From Hymenobacter crusticola (GTDB lineage: Bacteria; Bacteroidota; Bacteroidia; Cytophagales; Hymenobacteraceae), in contig NZ_MTSE01000004.1 of assembly GCF_002154225.1 (NCBI RefSeq), positions 248,001-312,000 of the forward strand: a stretch of 64,000 nucleotides of DNA, written 5' to 3'. Every line of letters starts with the position of its first letter. Position 1 is the stretch's first letter. The notes below the pieces were generated by a model. The model searched no databases and was not told the origin of the DNA. It saw only the letters and a program-made list of their open reading frames with translations. Of the stretch, positions 34,596 through 43,480 are shown piece by piece. The position numbers were made by a program, and so were the translations under genes.

Positions 34596-35765
34596 TCAGA
34601 ACATAATCCCCAAATCGAGGCGCAGTGAGTTGTGATAGGTCGTCGATAACGAACCAAAGCTATCTAGCATCCGGTCGAAACGTAACTCAACGCTTACCAC
34701 GGGAAGAGCGGGCTGGTATACTAGCAGACCGGCACCGGCAACTAGCCCTGCGCTCCGGGTATCTGGAGTCATAATGGGGCGGCTATCATCTGCGGGTGCA
34801 GGAGCCTGCTTGTTATCGGCGGTGTAGTGAAAATTACGGACGGAACGATTGCTGAAGTTTAAGCCATAGCTTATGCCCCCATTCACGAACGGCCGTAGGC
34901 TGCTGTGCCCCGTGGTGTAGCGGAAGAGTAACGGAATTTGAACTTGTGAGTAGTGAATAGAAGCGCGCTGGTTTGTGGTGTAATACGCATAGCCGTTGTA
35001 CAGAGAGGCTGGGCCGTATCCACTCCGTAGTGCTAGGTAAGTAGGTTCAATCAGCACCGAGAATTTTGATTGGCTATAAAATCTGAAGAAGACACCGGCT
35101 TGATAGCCAATAAAATCTTGGTGTTTGCCAACGAAAGGATCCGTATCTGTCGTAAAGCTCGAGGCATTAAGTCCTGCCTTTAGGCCAAAAGCAGTATGCA
35201 GACCATACGGATGGTGAGTTGGAATGCTAGGCTGCTGCGGCTGACGACAAGCATTATAGTCCATTACCAGCTTCGTCATACCAGAAGGCGTATAAGGATA
35301 CACCCGCGATGTTTCGGAATATTCAAGCCGGAGGGCTGGGCAGCTAGGCATCAGTGGCAGCAAGACAAGTGGACTAAAAACGGGAGGTAGCTCCGCAATG
35401 TAGGTTGAGTCAGCGGGCTGTAGGTAGAAGCGCCGCGCCCCATCTGCGTTTGGGCCACTATAAAGACTCACATACCCCCTAACAAGTGACGTCACAAACA
35501 GAGGGCTGCTGGATGCACTTACCCGCTTGCTTACGCCGACAGGGCCAGCAGCATCACCATAGCTGGTCGCATCGGTTGCTGTAAAACGAACAGGTTCCTG
35601 ATTGGGGCGGTAAAGGACAACGATCTGATTGTTCTTTCCGGTCAACTGAACCTGACCACGTAGGGTGTCTCCTTTGGCTGTTACAACATAGTCCTTGGCA
35701 GTACGCTGCGCATGAGCACCTACTGCGGTCAGCCAGAGAGTTAATGCTAAAAGGTAAGATTTCAT
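34596..35765 (-). CDS. Outer-membrane beta-barrel protein (PorT-like)
   Basis: 389 residues. Signal peptide LLALTLWLTAVGAHA (about 5-19). After a beta domain with KDYVVTAKGDTLRGQV (about 24-40), the C-terminal half carries outer-membrane barrel strands typical of the PF13568/PorT group: AFGLKAGLNASSFT, FIGYQAGVFFRFYSQ, FSVLIEPTYLALRSG, QIPLLFRYTTG and LRPFVNGGISYGLN. Role unknown. Start set to ATG 35763-35765, which opens the signal; 24 upstream codons lack similarity. Confidence 0.85.
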   Translation of the reverse strand: MKSYLLALTLWLTAVGAHAQRTAKDYVVTAKGDTLRGQVQLTGKNNQIVVLYRPNQEPVRFTATDATSYGDAAGPVGVSKRVSASSSPLFVTSLVRGYVSLYSGPNADGARRFYLQPADSTYIAELPPVFSPLVLLPLMPSCPALRLEYSETSRVYPYTPSGMTKLVMDYNACRQPQQPSIPTHHPYGLHTAFGLKAGLNASSFTTDTDPFVGKHQDFIGYQAGVFFRFYSQSKFSVLIEPTYLALRSGYGPASLYNGYAYYTTNQRASIHYSQVQIPLLFRYTTGHSSLRPFVNGGISYGLNFSNRSVRNFHYTADNKQAPAPADDSRPIMTPDTRSAGLVAGAGLLVYQPALPVVSVELRFDRMLDSFGSLSTTYHNSLRLDLGIMF

Positions 35766-35924
35766 CAATAAGGAATAGAGAAAGTAAATAAGCTTATCTG
35801 AAGTGCTGAGTTGCAGCTGTATCAATCCTGATGCCACTAGAAGGAGTAGTACTTTATTGAATCAGAAAAGAAGGTCGATTGGACTTGCAAGTTCAGTTTG
35901 TCGTACGCATTCAGAATTGGGCAC

Positions 35925-35956
35925 AAAAAAGAGCTAGGTTCCGCAGAACCTAGCTC
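35925..35956 (-). terminator. Terminator of phosphohexomutase gene
   Basis: GAGCTAGGTTC (35931-35941) and GAACCTAGCTC (35946-35956) form a perfect 11-bp stem around CGCA; on the minus strand a run of T follows the stem. Confidence 0.85.
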
Positions 35957-35982
35957 CTAAAAATGAAAGATGTGGCTGCTTC

Positions 35983-37719
35983 TTATTTCAGTTGCATGTC
36001 TTCAATGATGGCTCCAATACGGTCGGTGAGCTTCTTGTCAATCATGTCGAAGTCGACGGCCGACGCGAGTGGGTGTTTTACACTGAAGTAAAACTTGATT
36101 TTCGGCTCAGTGCCGGAGGGGCGGGCCGAAATCTTGCTGCCGTCTTCGGTGATGAATTGCAACACGTTCGACTTTTCCAGACCGGTCGGAAACTCTTCGC
36201 CCGTACGCACATTGCGGATACGACCTAGTTGGTAGTCACGAACTTCGACTACTGGTGAGCCGGCAATAGTAGCGGGTGGATTGGCGCGCAGGTCGCGCAT
36301 CATCTCTTGGATTTCCTCGGCGCCGCGCTGACCTTTTTTAGTTAAGGAAATCAGGCTTTCTTGGTACAGGCCATACGTGGCATACATCTGCACGAGTGCT
36401 TCGTAGAGAGTCTGCCCTTTGTCTTTCGCAACGGCCGCCATTTCGGCAATCATGGCGCAGGCCGAAATAGCATCTTTGTCGCGCACGAAGTCACCGATCA
36501 TGTAGCCGTAGCTTTCCTCGCCGCCGCCAATGTAGGTTGCATTGCCTTCTAGCTCGCGAATAACACCCGCAATGTACTTGAAGCCCGTGAGCGTCTGGTA
36601 CGACTTCACGCCGTGGGCCCGACCAATATCACCGAGTACGTCGCTGGTCACGATGGTGTACACGATGTAATCCTGATCGGTCATCTTACCGGCCTGCGCG
36701 CGGGCCGAGAGTAGGTAATGGGTGAGTAGCGCCGCCGTCTGGTTGCCGTTTACTAGCACCCATTCGTTCTTGTGGTTTTTCACGCCAATGCCCACACGGT
36801 CGGAATCTGGGTCGGTGGCAATTACCAAGTCGGCGTCGAGCTGCTTGGCCTGGTCAAGCGCTATTTGCATAGCCGCCTTCTCCTCAGGGTTTGGCGACTG
36901 CACCGTGGGGAAGTTGCCATCGGGCGTAGCCTGCTCCTGCACGATGTGCACGTTGGTGAAGCCAAAGCGTTGCAAAGCTTTAGGTACTAGCGTAATACCC
37001 GTGCCGTGCAGCGGCGTGTACACAATCTTCAGGTCGTGCTGGCGCTGAATAGCGGCCGGATTGATGCTGAGTTTCTGCACTTCGTTGAGATACGCCTCGT
37101 CGATGTCGGCACCAACCATGTGGATGCGCGACTCATTCGGGGCAAATTTTACCTCATCTACCGAGTGAATGGCATTCACCTCTTGGATGATATTCTTATC
37201 GTGGGGCGATACTACCTGGGCGCCATCTTGCCAATACACTTTATAGCCGTTGTATTCCTTGGGGTTGTGCGAAGCCGTGATAACCACACCGCTCTGGCAC
37301 TCTAGGTGGCGGATCGTGTAGGACAGCTCTGGAGTAGGCCGCAGGTCTTCGAACAGGTAGACCGTAATGCCGTTGGCCGAGAAAATGCCGGCGGCAATAC
37401 GCGCAAACAGCTTGCTGTTATTACGCGAGTCGTGAGCAATAGCGACTTTGATTTCTTGATTCGGGAACGACTTGAGTAGGTAATTGCTCAGGCCTTGCGT
37501 GGCCATACCTAGGGTGTAGCGGTTCATGCGGTTGGAACCGACGCCCATCACACCGCGCAGGCCGCCAGTCCCAAACTCTAGGTCGCGGTAGAAAGCATCG
37601 TTGAGTGTGTCTTCCTGATTATCGGCGAGCATCTGCCGAACTTCGGCTTGGGTATCGGCGTCGTAGCTGCCAGTGAGCCAGGTATTTACTTTCTGCTGGA
37701 TTTCAGGGGTGAGAGCCAT
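35983..37719 (-). CDS. Phospho-sugar mutase (phosphoglucomutase/phosphomannomutase)
   Basis: 578 residues, the length of the Bacteroidota PGM/PMM type. FGTGGLRGVMG near 49, the catalytic serine S150 in VITASHNPKEY, the metal-binding TDPDSDRVGIG, GGGEESYGYM and the C-terminal SARPSGTEPKIKFYFS are all present. It interconverts hexose-1- and hexose-6-phosphates. Start at ATG 37717-37719; the longer frame adds 20 residues without similarity. No direct operon partners. Confidence 0.95.
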   Translation of the reverse strand: MALTPEIQQKVNTWLTGSYDADTQAEVRQMLADNQEDTLNDAFYRDLEFGTGGLRGVMGVGSNRMNRYTLGMATQGLSNYLLKSFPNQEIKVAIAHDSRNNSKLFARIAAGIFSANGITVYLFEDLRPTPELSYTIRHLECQSGVVITASHNPKEYNGYKVYWQDGAQVVSPHDKNIIQEVNAIHSVDEVKFAPNESRIHMVGADIDEAYLNEVQKLSINPAAIQRQHDLKIVYTPLHGTGITLVPKALQRFGFTNVHIVQEQATPDGNFPTVQSPNPEEKAAMQIALDQAKQLDADLVIATDPDSDRVGIGVKNHKNEWVLVNGNQTAALLTHYLLSARAQAGKMTDQDYIVYTIVTSDVLGDIGRAHGVKSYQTLTGFKYIAGVIRELEGNATYIGGGEESYGYMIGDFVRDKDAISACAMIAEMAAVAKDKGQTLYEALVQMYATYGLYQESLISLTKKGQRGAEEIQEMMRDLRANPPATIAGSPVVEVRDYQLGRIRNVRTGEEFPTGLEKSNVLQFITEDGSKISARPSGTEPKIKFYFSVKHPLASAVDFDMIDKKLTDRIGAIIEDMQLK

Positions 37720-38177
37720 TGTACAGTAATCAAGGATTGGTTGTGAGGGTAAAGAAAACAAATAATGCCAGCAAACCATGTTGGCCAGTATTTGTGCTTA
37801 CGTGTCCGAGGGAAAAGTGCCTTCCGAGCTGAAAAGCGCGCTGCAACATTAGCGATAATTTCACATTATATCACGATTGCCGAATATTATACATTTGTTG
37901 CGCGCTCTGAAAAGCTAGCCTTTTAAAGCCGGAATGAAGCACTATATACGCACAGCATGGCACGGCTACTGAGGCAAGCAGAAGAGCAACCGACCGTCTG
38001 TGAAGCCTAGGGCGTTTTGCTGAAAAATGTACTGGTAGATACTGCACTCGGCTTATCATCACATACATATGCGATTGAACTGAGTGGAATTTTTGGCGCA
38101 CTTGCAGCCGCAAAAGCTGCTTGACCTCCTGCGTAGACCTAGGTACGCAGCAGACTACCTATTCACGCCATGCTGCC
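37720..38177. other. Intergenic region with an orphan -7 box
   Basis: 458 bases without a supported gene. A TACATTTG at 37890-37897 matches TAnnTTTG on the plus strand but is about 280 bases upstream of the Hint gene, so it would give a long leader. A weak inverted pair (about AGCGCG-CT-GCAAC with GTTGCGCGCT) lies either side of it. Confidence 0.5.
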
Positions 38178-38750
38178 ATGAACATCACACCTCGTTTTGC
38201 TGCTTTTCTGTTCGCTTTTATCACGTTGTTATTCACTGCCCCGTTATCCGGATCGGAGGCACTGGCGTGCGAGGCCGCCGTGTGCTTTCCCGCTTCCGTG
38301 CGGGTGATGCTGCCCGACGGGCGGCAGGTGCACATCAGCAAGATTCGTCCTGGTGATGAGGTGCTAGGGTACGATGCCGCTACAGGGCAAGTGCGTGCTA
38401 CCCGCGTGCGCCGCCTCGATATTCATAGCGACCATGACTACAACCTAGTGCAGCTGACCATTGGTACTCCTGCCGTGTACGCCGGCTTATCTGTTGCAGC
38501 TGCGCCTACCGCACGCGTTGCCAAAGTACTCGTTACGCCCAATCATCCTTTCGTTACGGCCGGTCGTCAGGCATTGCGAGCCGATAAGCTAGCCTCTTTC
38601 GACGACTTATTCCGCATCAGTGGGCAAGGCGTTGAAACCACGCATCTCGTTGACCGGCAGCCCGCCGGCACCGCGTGGGAAGTGTATAATCTGCGCACCG
38701 ATACCGGCAACTATTTCGTCAACGGCGTGCTGGTGAGTAGTAACCAATAG
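38178..38750 (+). CDS. Secreted stand-alone Hint (intein/hedgehog-type) domain protein
   Basis: 190 residues. A signal-like hydrophobic segment (FAAFLFAFITLLFTAPLSG) precedes ACEAAVCF. The Hint domain follows directly: block A CFPASVRVMLPDG with Cys36 as candidate nucleophile, RPGDEVLGYDAATG, block B VTPNHPFVT with His123, and block F/G WEVYNLRTDTG followed by NYFVNGVLVSSNQ. The penultimate Asn189 stands in the place of the intein's terminal Asn. No N- or C-terminal extein is attached beyond two residues, so ordinary splicing is impossible. Possible roles are autocleavage, cyclisation or crosslinking of the mature protein. ATG 38178 opens the signal; 19 upstream codons were dropped. Confidence 0.82.
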   Translation: MNITPRFAAFLFAFITLLFTAPLSGSEALACEAAVCFPASVRVMLPDGRQVHISKIRPGDEVLGYDAATGQVRATRVRRLDIHSDHDYNLVQLTIGTPAVYAGLSVAAAPTARVAKVLVTPNHPFVTAGRQALRADKLASFDDLFRISGQGVETTHLVDRQPAGTAWEVYNLRTDTGNYFVNGVLVSSNQ

Positions 38751-38768
38751 CTAGGTACGTACTTATAA

Positions 38769-38803
38769 AAGCCGTCCTAGCTAAACTTTAGCTAGGACGG
38801 CTT
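38769..38803. terminator. Hairpin terminator between Hint and hppD genes
   Basis: AAGCCGTCCTAGCT (38769-38782) and AGCTAGGACGGCTT (38790-38803) form a perfect 14-bp stem between convergent genes. Confidence 0.8.
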
Positions 38804-38815
38804 CGGAGGTAGAAA

Positions 38816-39952
38816 TCATAAGTTACCGCGTAATGCTTGTTCTCGCTCAATCGACTCAAACAACGCTTTGAAGTTGCCCTTCCCGAAGCTCTTGGCGCCT
38901 TTGCGCTGAATAATTTCATAGAATACCGTGGGGCGGTCTTCCACAGGCTTCGTGAAAATTTGAAGTAGATAGCCTTCCTCGTCGCGGTCTACGAGCAGGT
39001 TCAGGGCTTTGAGCGAAGCTAGGTCTTCGTCGATGGCGCCTACCCGGTCGAGCACGTCTTCGTAGTACGTGGCGGGTACGCTCAAAAATTCTACGCCGCG
39101 GCGCCGCAACTCGTCCACTGTCGTGCGAATGTCGTGCGTGATGACGGCAATGTGCTGCACGCCCGCTTCATGGTAGTAGTCGAGGTACTCTTCAATCTGG
39201 GACTTCTTCTTGCCCTCGGCTGGCTCATTGATGGGGAATTTGACGTAGCCGTTGCCATTCGACACGACCTTCGACATCAGGGCGGAGTACTCAGTACTGA
39301 TGTCTTCGTCGTCGAAGGTGATGAGCAGCTTGAAGCCCATGACATCTTCGTAGAACTTCACCCATTGGTTCATCTGCCCCCAACCCACGTTGCCGACGCA
39401 GTGGTCGATGTAGTGCAGCCCCACTGGGTTGCCCTGGGGCACTAAGCTGGTGCGCGCCACGAAACCCGGCATAAAGGGCCCAGTATAGTTAGTGCGCTCC
39501 ACGAAGGTGTGGATGGTTTCGCCGTAGGTATAAATGCCAGCCAGCGTGACCTCCCCGTGCTCATCGGAAAGGGTGTAAGGCTCAAAAGCTGCCCGGGCGC
39601 CGCGCTTGGTTGTTTCCTCAAACGACTTGCGGGCATCGTCCACCCACAGCGCCATTACCTTCACGCCGTCGCCGTGGCGGCGCACGTGTTCCGAAATATC
39701 GGAGTCGGGGAGGAGGGAAGTGGTGAGCACCAGCCGGATTTTGTTTTGCTGAAGCACGTAGCTAGCTCGGTCGCGCAGGCCAGTTTCCGGACCGGCGTAG
39801 GCTACTAGCTCGAAGCCAAACGCGGCTTGGTAGTAGTACGCCGACTGTTTGGCGTTACCCACATAAAACTCAAGGTAATCAGTGCCTTTTAAGGGCAGGA
39901 AATCAGCCTCGGGCTGCGACGCCGTTGCTACGGAAGAAGATAGGGTCTCCAT
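38816..39952 (-). CDS. hppD: 4-Hydroxyphenylpyruvate dioxygenase
   Basis: 378 residues, the normal bacterial length. The iron ligands are H184 (in LHYIDHCVGNV), H267 (VQHIAVITHD) and E346 (FYEIIQRKG). GNGYVKFPINEPA and FTKPVEDRPTVFYE are family hallmarks. The enzyme converts 4-hydroxyphenylpyruvate to homogentisate in tyrosine breakdown; no other gene of that pathway is in the window. ATG 39950-39952 is used; the longer frame overlaps AT-rich leader sequence. Confidence 0.96.
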   Translation of the reverse strand: METLSSSVATASQPEADFLPLKGTDYLEFYVGNAKQSAYYYQAAFGFELVAYAGPETGLRDRASYVLQQNKIRLVLTTSLLPDSDISEHVRRHGDGVKVMALWVDDARKSFEETTKRGARAAFEPYTLSDEHGEVTLAGIYTYGETIHTFVERTNYTGPFMPGFVARTSLVPQGNPVGLHYIDHCVGNVGWGQMNQWVKFYEDVMGFKLLITFDDEDISTEYSALMSKVVSNGNGYVKFPINEPAEGKKKSQIEEYLDYYHEAGVQHIAVITHDIRTTVDELRRRGVEFLSVPATYYEDVLDRVGAIDEDLASLKALNLLVDRDEEGYLLQIFTKPVEDRPTVFYEIIQRKGAKSFGKGNFKALFESIEREQALRGNL

Positions 39953-40123
39953 GGGTGGTAGGAGTTTGGGTGGAAAAGAGGTGGAGTAGTAAAAGTAACG
40001 CTTTGCTTGTAACTGCCACAGTGCTAGCTGCAAGCCTTTATCAGACATTGTGCAAGCCGGGCATGCCGTAGATTTGCAGAATCCTACGCAACTTTGTGCA
40101 TCAAACTTTATTGAACTGTGGCT

Positions 40124-40522
40124 ATGAACAAGGAGGATCTGAACCGCGCCCTCGTTACGCTGATTGAGAAAAAGCAGGAGCTGCTAAAGCTGCCCTACAA
40201 CCACGACAGCTACGATGACATTGAGGAGGAACTACACGATCTAGAAGACGATTTTAACGAAGAATACGGCCCTTATCTGGAGGAAGTGCTGGAAAAAGTA
40301 CACGCGCAGCTCTGCCCCGATACCGATGTGCTGCTCCCAACAGCTTACTTGCCCAATGACCTAGGGGGTGGTTCCGGTGATACGCTCTCGCACAAGGAAG
40401 GCGTGTGGGTCGATTCCGATGAATTCCCTGGTAAAGAAGCTCGCCTCGTGCTCATCCCCAATCCGACGCGCTTAATCCTGTCGGTAGGTAAAAGCGTACG
40501 CAAAGAGGTGTGGAAAGCCTAG
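40124..40522 (+). CDS. Conserved hypothetical acidic helical protein
   Basis: 132 residues; not recognised. Residues 1-60 are an acidic helix (NRALVTLIEKKQELLKLPY, DIEEELHDLEDDFNEEYGPY), then LPTAYLPNDLGG and an apparently folded C-terminal region (TRLILSVGKSVRKEVWKA). No signal, helix-membrane segment or known motif. Start at ATG 40124 rather than a GTG two codons upstream. A CAACTTTG about 30 bases upstream is one mismatch from the -7 consensus. Confidence 0.7.
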   Translation: MNKEDLNRALVTLIEKKQELLKLPYNHDSYDDIEEELHDLEDDFNEEYGPYLEEVLEKVHAQLCPDTDVLLPTAYLPNDLGGGSGDTLSHKEGVWVDSDEFPGKEARLVLIPNPTRLILSVGKSVRKEVWKA

Positions 40523-40617
40523 GTGAAAAACGTTGAGTTATCATATATGATATTCAATGTGTATTCTGTTGGCAGAGTATAATTGAAATTTTGTATGCGT
40601 AATTCACTAGTTCACCC

Positions 40618-40938
40618 TTGCTTTACCGTCGGACGTCAGCAGCAGATTGGAAACAAACTTAGCGGCTCAGCTTTTTTGCTAGCCCTGACCTGCTAGCTGC
40701 GGGCTACATCCACAGCTCGACTTTGGCGCAAGTAGCCGATACAGCCAACTTATTCTATGCTGGGCAAGAAGATGTGCTTGCCTTGGAAATAGACGAAGCG
40801 CTGCTAAGAGCCCAAGGCATAGCAACAGTACAGCAGTGGGCCGCCGAGCGGGGGCAGGTGTTCTCGCTTATCGCCAGGCTCATTCCCGTAAGTGCCATTG
40901 TTCGGGTGTTGTCTGTGCACAAGGACCTAGCAGGATAA
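40618..40938 (+). pseudogene. DUF952 family pseudogene, nonsense mutation
   Basis: A DUF952-like reading frame runs from a TTG at 40618 to the TAA at 40936-40938 but is broken by an in-frame TAG at 40660-40662. Before the stop it reads YRRTSAADWKQT; after it, FFASPDLLAAGYIHSSTLAQ and TANLFYAGQEDVLALEID, matching the family's W...A, GYIHSST (consensus GFIHLST) and FF.G..DL.LLEID landmarks. The usual FPHLYG segment has drifted to FSLIARL. A 71-residue TTG-initiated frame covers only the C-terminal two thirds. The protein family is of unknown function; this copy appears inactivated. Confidence 0.78.
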
Positions 40939-40975
40939 TTTTGTTTACCGCAGGAGCTAGCATAAGAGGCGGTAA

Positions 40976-41037
40976 TCGGGGATCAACAAAAAAGGCCCCT
41001 GCCAGCAACGGCAGGGGCCTTTTTTGTTGATCCCCGA
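40976..41037. terminator. 28-bp perfect stem, bidirectional terminator
   Basis: TCGGGGATCAACAAAAAAGG... and its exact complement form a 28-bp stem around AGCAAC, with A6/T6 tracts symmetrically placed in the stem. Serves the convergent DUF952 pseudogene and ABC-F gene. Confidence 0.88.
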
Positions 41038-41040
41038 GGA

Positions 41041-42951
41041 TTATATAAACTCAGCTAGTTCGAGCCACCGCTCGCCTTTGGCGTCTAGCTCCGCGTCGGT
41101 GCGCTTGAGTTGAGCAGCCCAATCGGCAAGCTGTTGGTGTGTGCCTTGGCCAGTGTTGAGGTGCTCAATAAGCTGCTGCTTGCTGACCTCAAGCCGCTCA
41201 ATGTCCGCTTCTATCTGCTCATATTCTTTTTTCTCGGCGAAGGTCGCCTTCCGCTTAGCAGGAGCCGGCACCGTAGGGCTAGGTGCAGGAGCCGCCGATG
41301 GCGCTACGCCCGCAGCAGCTTTGGCCGTACGGGCAGCTTCTTGCGCGTATTCGGCCGCATTATGCTCTTTCTGCCACTCGCGGTAGTCGGTATAGTTGCC
41401 GGGGAAGTTGCGCAGATTGCCACCGGGCTCCAACACAAATACATGCTCTACCAACGCATCCATGAAGTACCGATCGTGCGACACAATAAGCAGACAGCCC
41501 GCAAAGTTGAGTAGGAAATCCTCTAGAATATTGAGGGTGATGATATCTAGGTCGTTGGTCGGCTCGTCAAGAATCAAGAAGTTTGGATTCTTAATGAGCA
41601 CACGCAACAACTGCAAACGTCGCTTCTCCCCGCCACTTAGCTTGCTCACCAAGGTATACTGCTGCGCAGGCGGGAATTGGAAGTGCTGCAAAAACTGCGA
41701 AGCCGTCACTACATCGCCATTGGCCATTTCCACGACCTCGGCTACTTCCTTCACAATATCAATAACACGCTGGCTCTCATCAAAAGCTAGCTCGTTTTGC
41801 GTGTAATAGCCAAATACGGTGTTCTGCCCCTTATCAACATTGCCGCTATCAGGCGTTAGCTGGCCAGTGAGCATATTCAGCAGCGTTGACTTGCCCGCGC
41901 CATTCGGCCCGATCAAGCCGATGCGATCTTTCTTCTTGAACACGTAGCTAAAGTCTTGCAACACTACTTTGTCGCCGAACTGCTTGTGCAGATGCTCTAC
42001 CTCAATGATTTTGCCGCCCTGGCGTGTCGTCTTTACCGACAGTTCTAGCTGTGGCCCACCGATCTTCGTCTTGGCTTTCTCCTGCGTTTCGTAGAAAGCA
42101 TCAATGCGCGCTTTCTGCTTAGTGCCCCGCGCCTGTGGTTGGCGGCGCATCCATTCCAGTTCTTTCCGCAACAGGTTGCGCGCTTTTTCTACCTCGGCTA
42201 CTTCCATTTGCTCGCGCTCCGCTTTCTTCTCTACGAAGTAAGAGTAATTGCCTTGGTAGCGGTGCACTCGTCCCTGATCAAGTTCCACAATTTCATTAGC
42301 TACTTTATCCAGGAAGTAGCGGTCGTGGGTTACCATGAGTAGGGTAAGAGAAGGAGAAGCCAGCCGGTTCTCCAGCCACTCAATGGTATCCAGGTCCAAG
42401 TGGTTGGTTGGCTCGTCCAGAATCAAAATCTCTGGCTCTTCGATCAGAACACGAGCCAAGGCTACTCGCTTCCGCTGCCCGCCGGAAAGCTTGCTTACCT
42501 GCCGGTCGAGCAACTCTCCCAGGATGCCCAGACGACCTAGGATCTGTTTAACTTGTGAGTCATAGTCCCACGCGTTGAGCGCGTCCATGCGCTCCAGCAC
42601 GCGTTGCAGCTCATCGGGCTTGTGGTTGGGGTCGTTTACTACATGCTCGTAGTCGCGAATAGCAGCTAGCGTATCATTCTGGCTGGCAAAGATGGTTTGC
42701 TCAACTGTTAATGATTCGTCAAAAACCGGCTGTTGACCCAAAAAGGCCACGCGAATGTCTTTGCGCACGCTCACCGAACCGGTGTCAGGTTGCTCCTGGC
42801 CAGCCAGAATGCGTAGCAGCGTCGTTTTGCCAGCGCCGTTAATGCCTACCAGTGCCACGCGTTGGCCTTGGCTTAAGCCAAAAGCTAGTTCGCGAAACAA
42901 CCAGCGGTCGGCGTAATTTTTGGATATATTTTCAGCAGAAAGAAGATTCAT
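41041..42951 (-). CDS. uup: ABC-F family ATP-binding protein (Uup-like)
   Basis: 636 residues, no membrane helices. Walker A motifs GINGAGKTT (36-44) and GPNGAGKST (about 345), LSGGQRKRVALA and LSGGEKRRLQLL signatures, and LILDEPTNHLDLDTIEW/FLILDEPTNDLD Walker B segments are all intact. The linker (KARNLLRKELEWMRR) is ABC-F type. The C-terminal coiled coil (about 570-636, KKEYEQIEADIERLE) is that of Uup. Uup/ABC-F proteins act on the ribosome E site in elongation or recombination control. The start codon is 4 bases downstream of a -7 box. Distinct in sequence from the ABC-F at 2375-4264. Confidence 0.93.
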   Translation of the reverse strand: MNLLSAENISKNYADRWLFRELAFGLSQGQRVALVGINGAGKTTLLRILAGQEQPDTGSVSVRKDIRVAFLGQQPVFDESLTVEQTIFASQNDTLAAIRDYEHVVNDPNHKPDELQRVLERMDALNAWDYDSQVKQILGRLGILGELLDRQVSKLSGGQRKRVALARVLIEEPEILILDEPTNHLDLDTIEWLENRLASPSLTLLMVTHDRYFLDKVANEIVELDQGRVHRYQGNYSYFVEKKAEREQMEVAEVEKARNLLRKELEWMRRQPQARGTKQKARIDAFYETQEKAKTKIGGPQLELSVKTTRQGGKIIEVEHLHKQFGDKVVLQDFSYVFKKKDRIGLIGPNGAGKSTLLNMLTGQLTPDSGNVDKGQNTVFGYYTQNELAFDESQRVIDIVKEVAEVVEMANGDVVTASQFLQHFQFPPAQQYTLVSKLSGGEKRRLQLLRVLIKNPNFLILDEPTNDLDIITLNILEDFLLNFAGCLLIVSHDRYFMDALVEHVFVLEPGGNLRNFPGNYTDYREWQKEHNAAEYAQEAARTAKAAAGVAPSAAPAPSPTVPAPAKRKATFAEKKEYEQIEADIERLEVSKQQLIEHLNTGQGTHQQLADWAAQLKRTDAELDAKGERWLELAEFI

Positions 42952-42955
42952 AAGA

Positions 42956-42963
42956 CAAAGGTA
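42956..42963 (-). promoter_or_regulatory. -7 box abutting the Uup-like start
   Basis: Minus-strand TACCTTTG (exact TAnnTTTG) ends 4 bases before the ATG at 42949-42951. Confidence 0.5.
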
Positions 42964-43055
42964 GGCGCTAGGAAACAGAAGCTACGAGCTAGTCCCAAAT
43001 ACTGTAGTAGCAATGGTGCTGAGCCTAGGTAGGTTCCTTGGCGGCTAATTTCTTC

Positions 43056-43289
43056 TCAGATCACGCGCACTTGATCTACGTTTATGTCATCGCGCAGAAT
43101 TTCCAGCCCTCGGTAGGCGAGGGGGCGGCCGGTGTTCGTAGTCAGCTCGCCACCGGCTGCGTGTAAGTGCGCTACGTCGAGCACGAGCTGCGTGTATTTA
43201 CGCTCGCCAAGCTCAATAGCTACGGGCCGGCCACGGCTTACATCGTACGCCGCCAGCGCATAGTCGATTTCTTCCAGGATTTTGCTCAT
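43056..43289 (-). CDS. Small conserved hypothetical protein
   Basis: 77 residues; no family recognised. It starts with a helical segment (SKILEEIDYALAAYDVSRG) and contains PVAIELGERKYTQLVLDVAH and GRPLAYRGLEILRDD, a compact alpha/beta pattern with no signal or metal motif. Codon use matches neighbouring genes and there is no competing open frame on the other strand, so it is probably real. It lies between the Uup-like gene and murI, transcribed away from murI. Confidence 0.65.
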   Translation of the reverse strand: MSKILEEIDYALAAYDVSRGRPVAIELGERKYTQLVLDVAHLHAAGGELTTNTGRPLAYRGLEILRDDINVDQVRVI

Positions 43290-43480
43290 TATGCAAAGAG
43301 GATAGATTGGGAGCTAAGATAGAATTTGTTGGCTTATTGTTGCTGTTTGAGAGTTTAGCAAGCAAAAATTGGCGTAGTTGGTGCGCAACTTAAAGTCATG
43401 TGCTGATCCACGGCGAAAACTTGCGCCCTCTGTCGCAAATGATGTCAACTGGCTCCTGATCCTAGTACCTTCGCCCGCGT

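Noticed and set aside
40723..40938. 71-residue protein from a TTG
   Set aside because: It is the C-terminal part of a DUF952 frame broken by TAG at 40660, so better described as a pseudogene.
2375..42951. ABC-F genes as antibiotic-resistance determinants
   Set aside because: Both match housekeeping ABCF3/Uup-type proteins, with no resistance context such as leader peptides or mobile elements.
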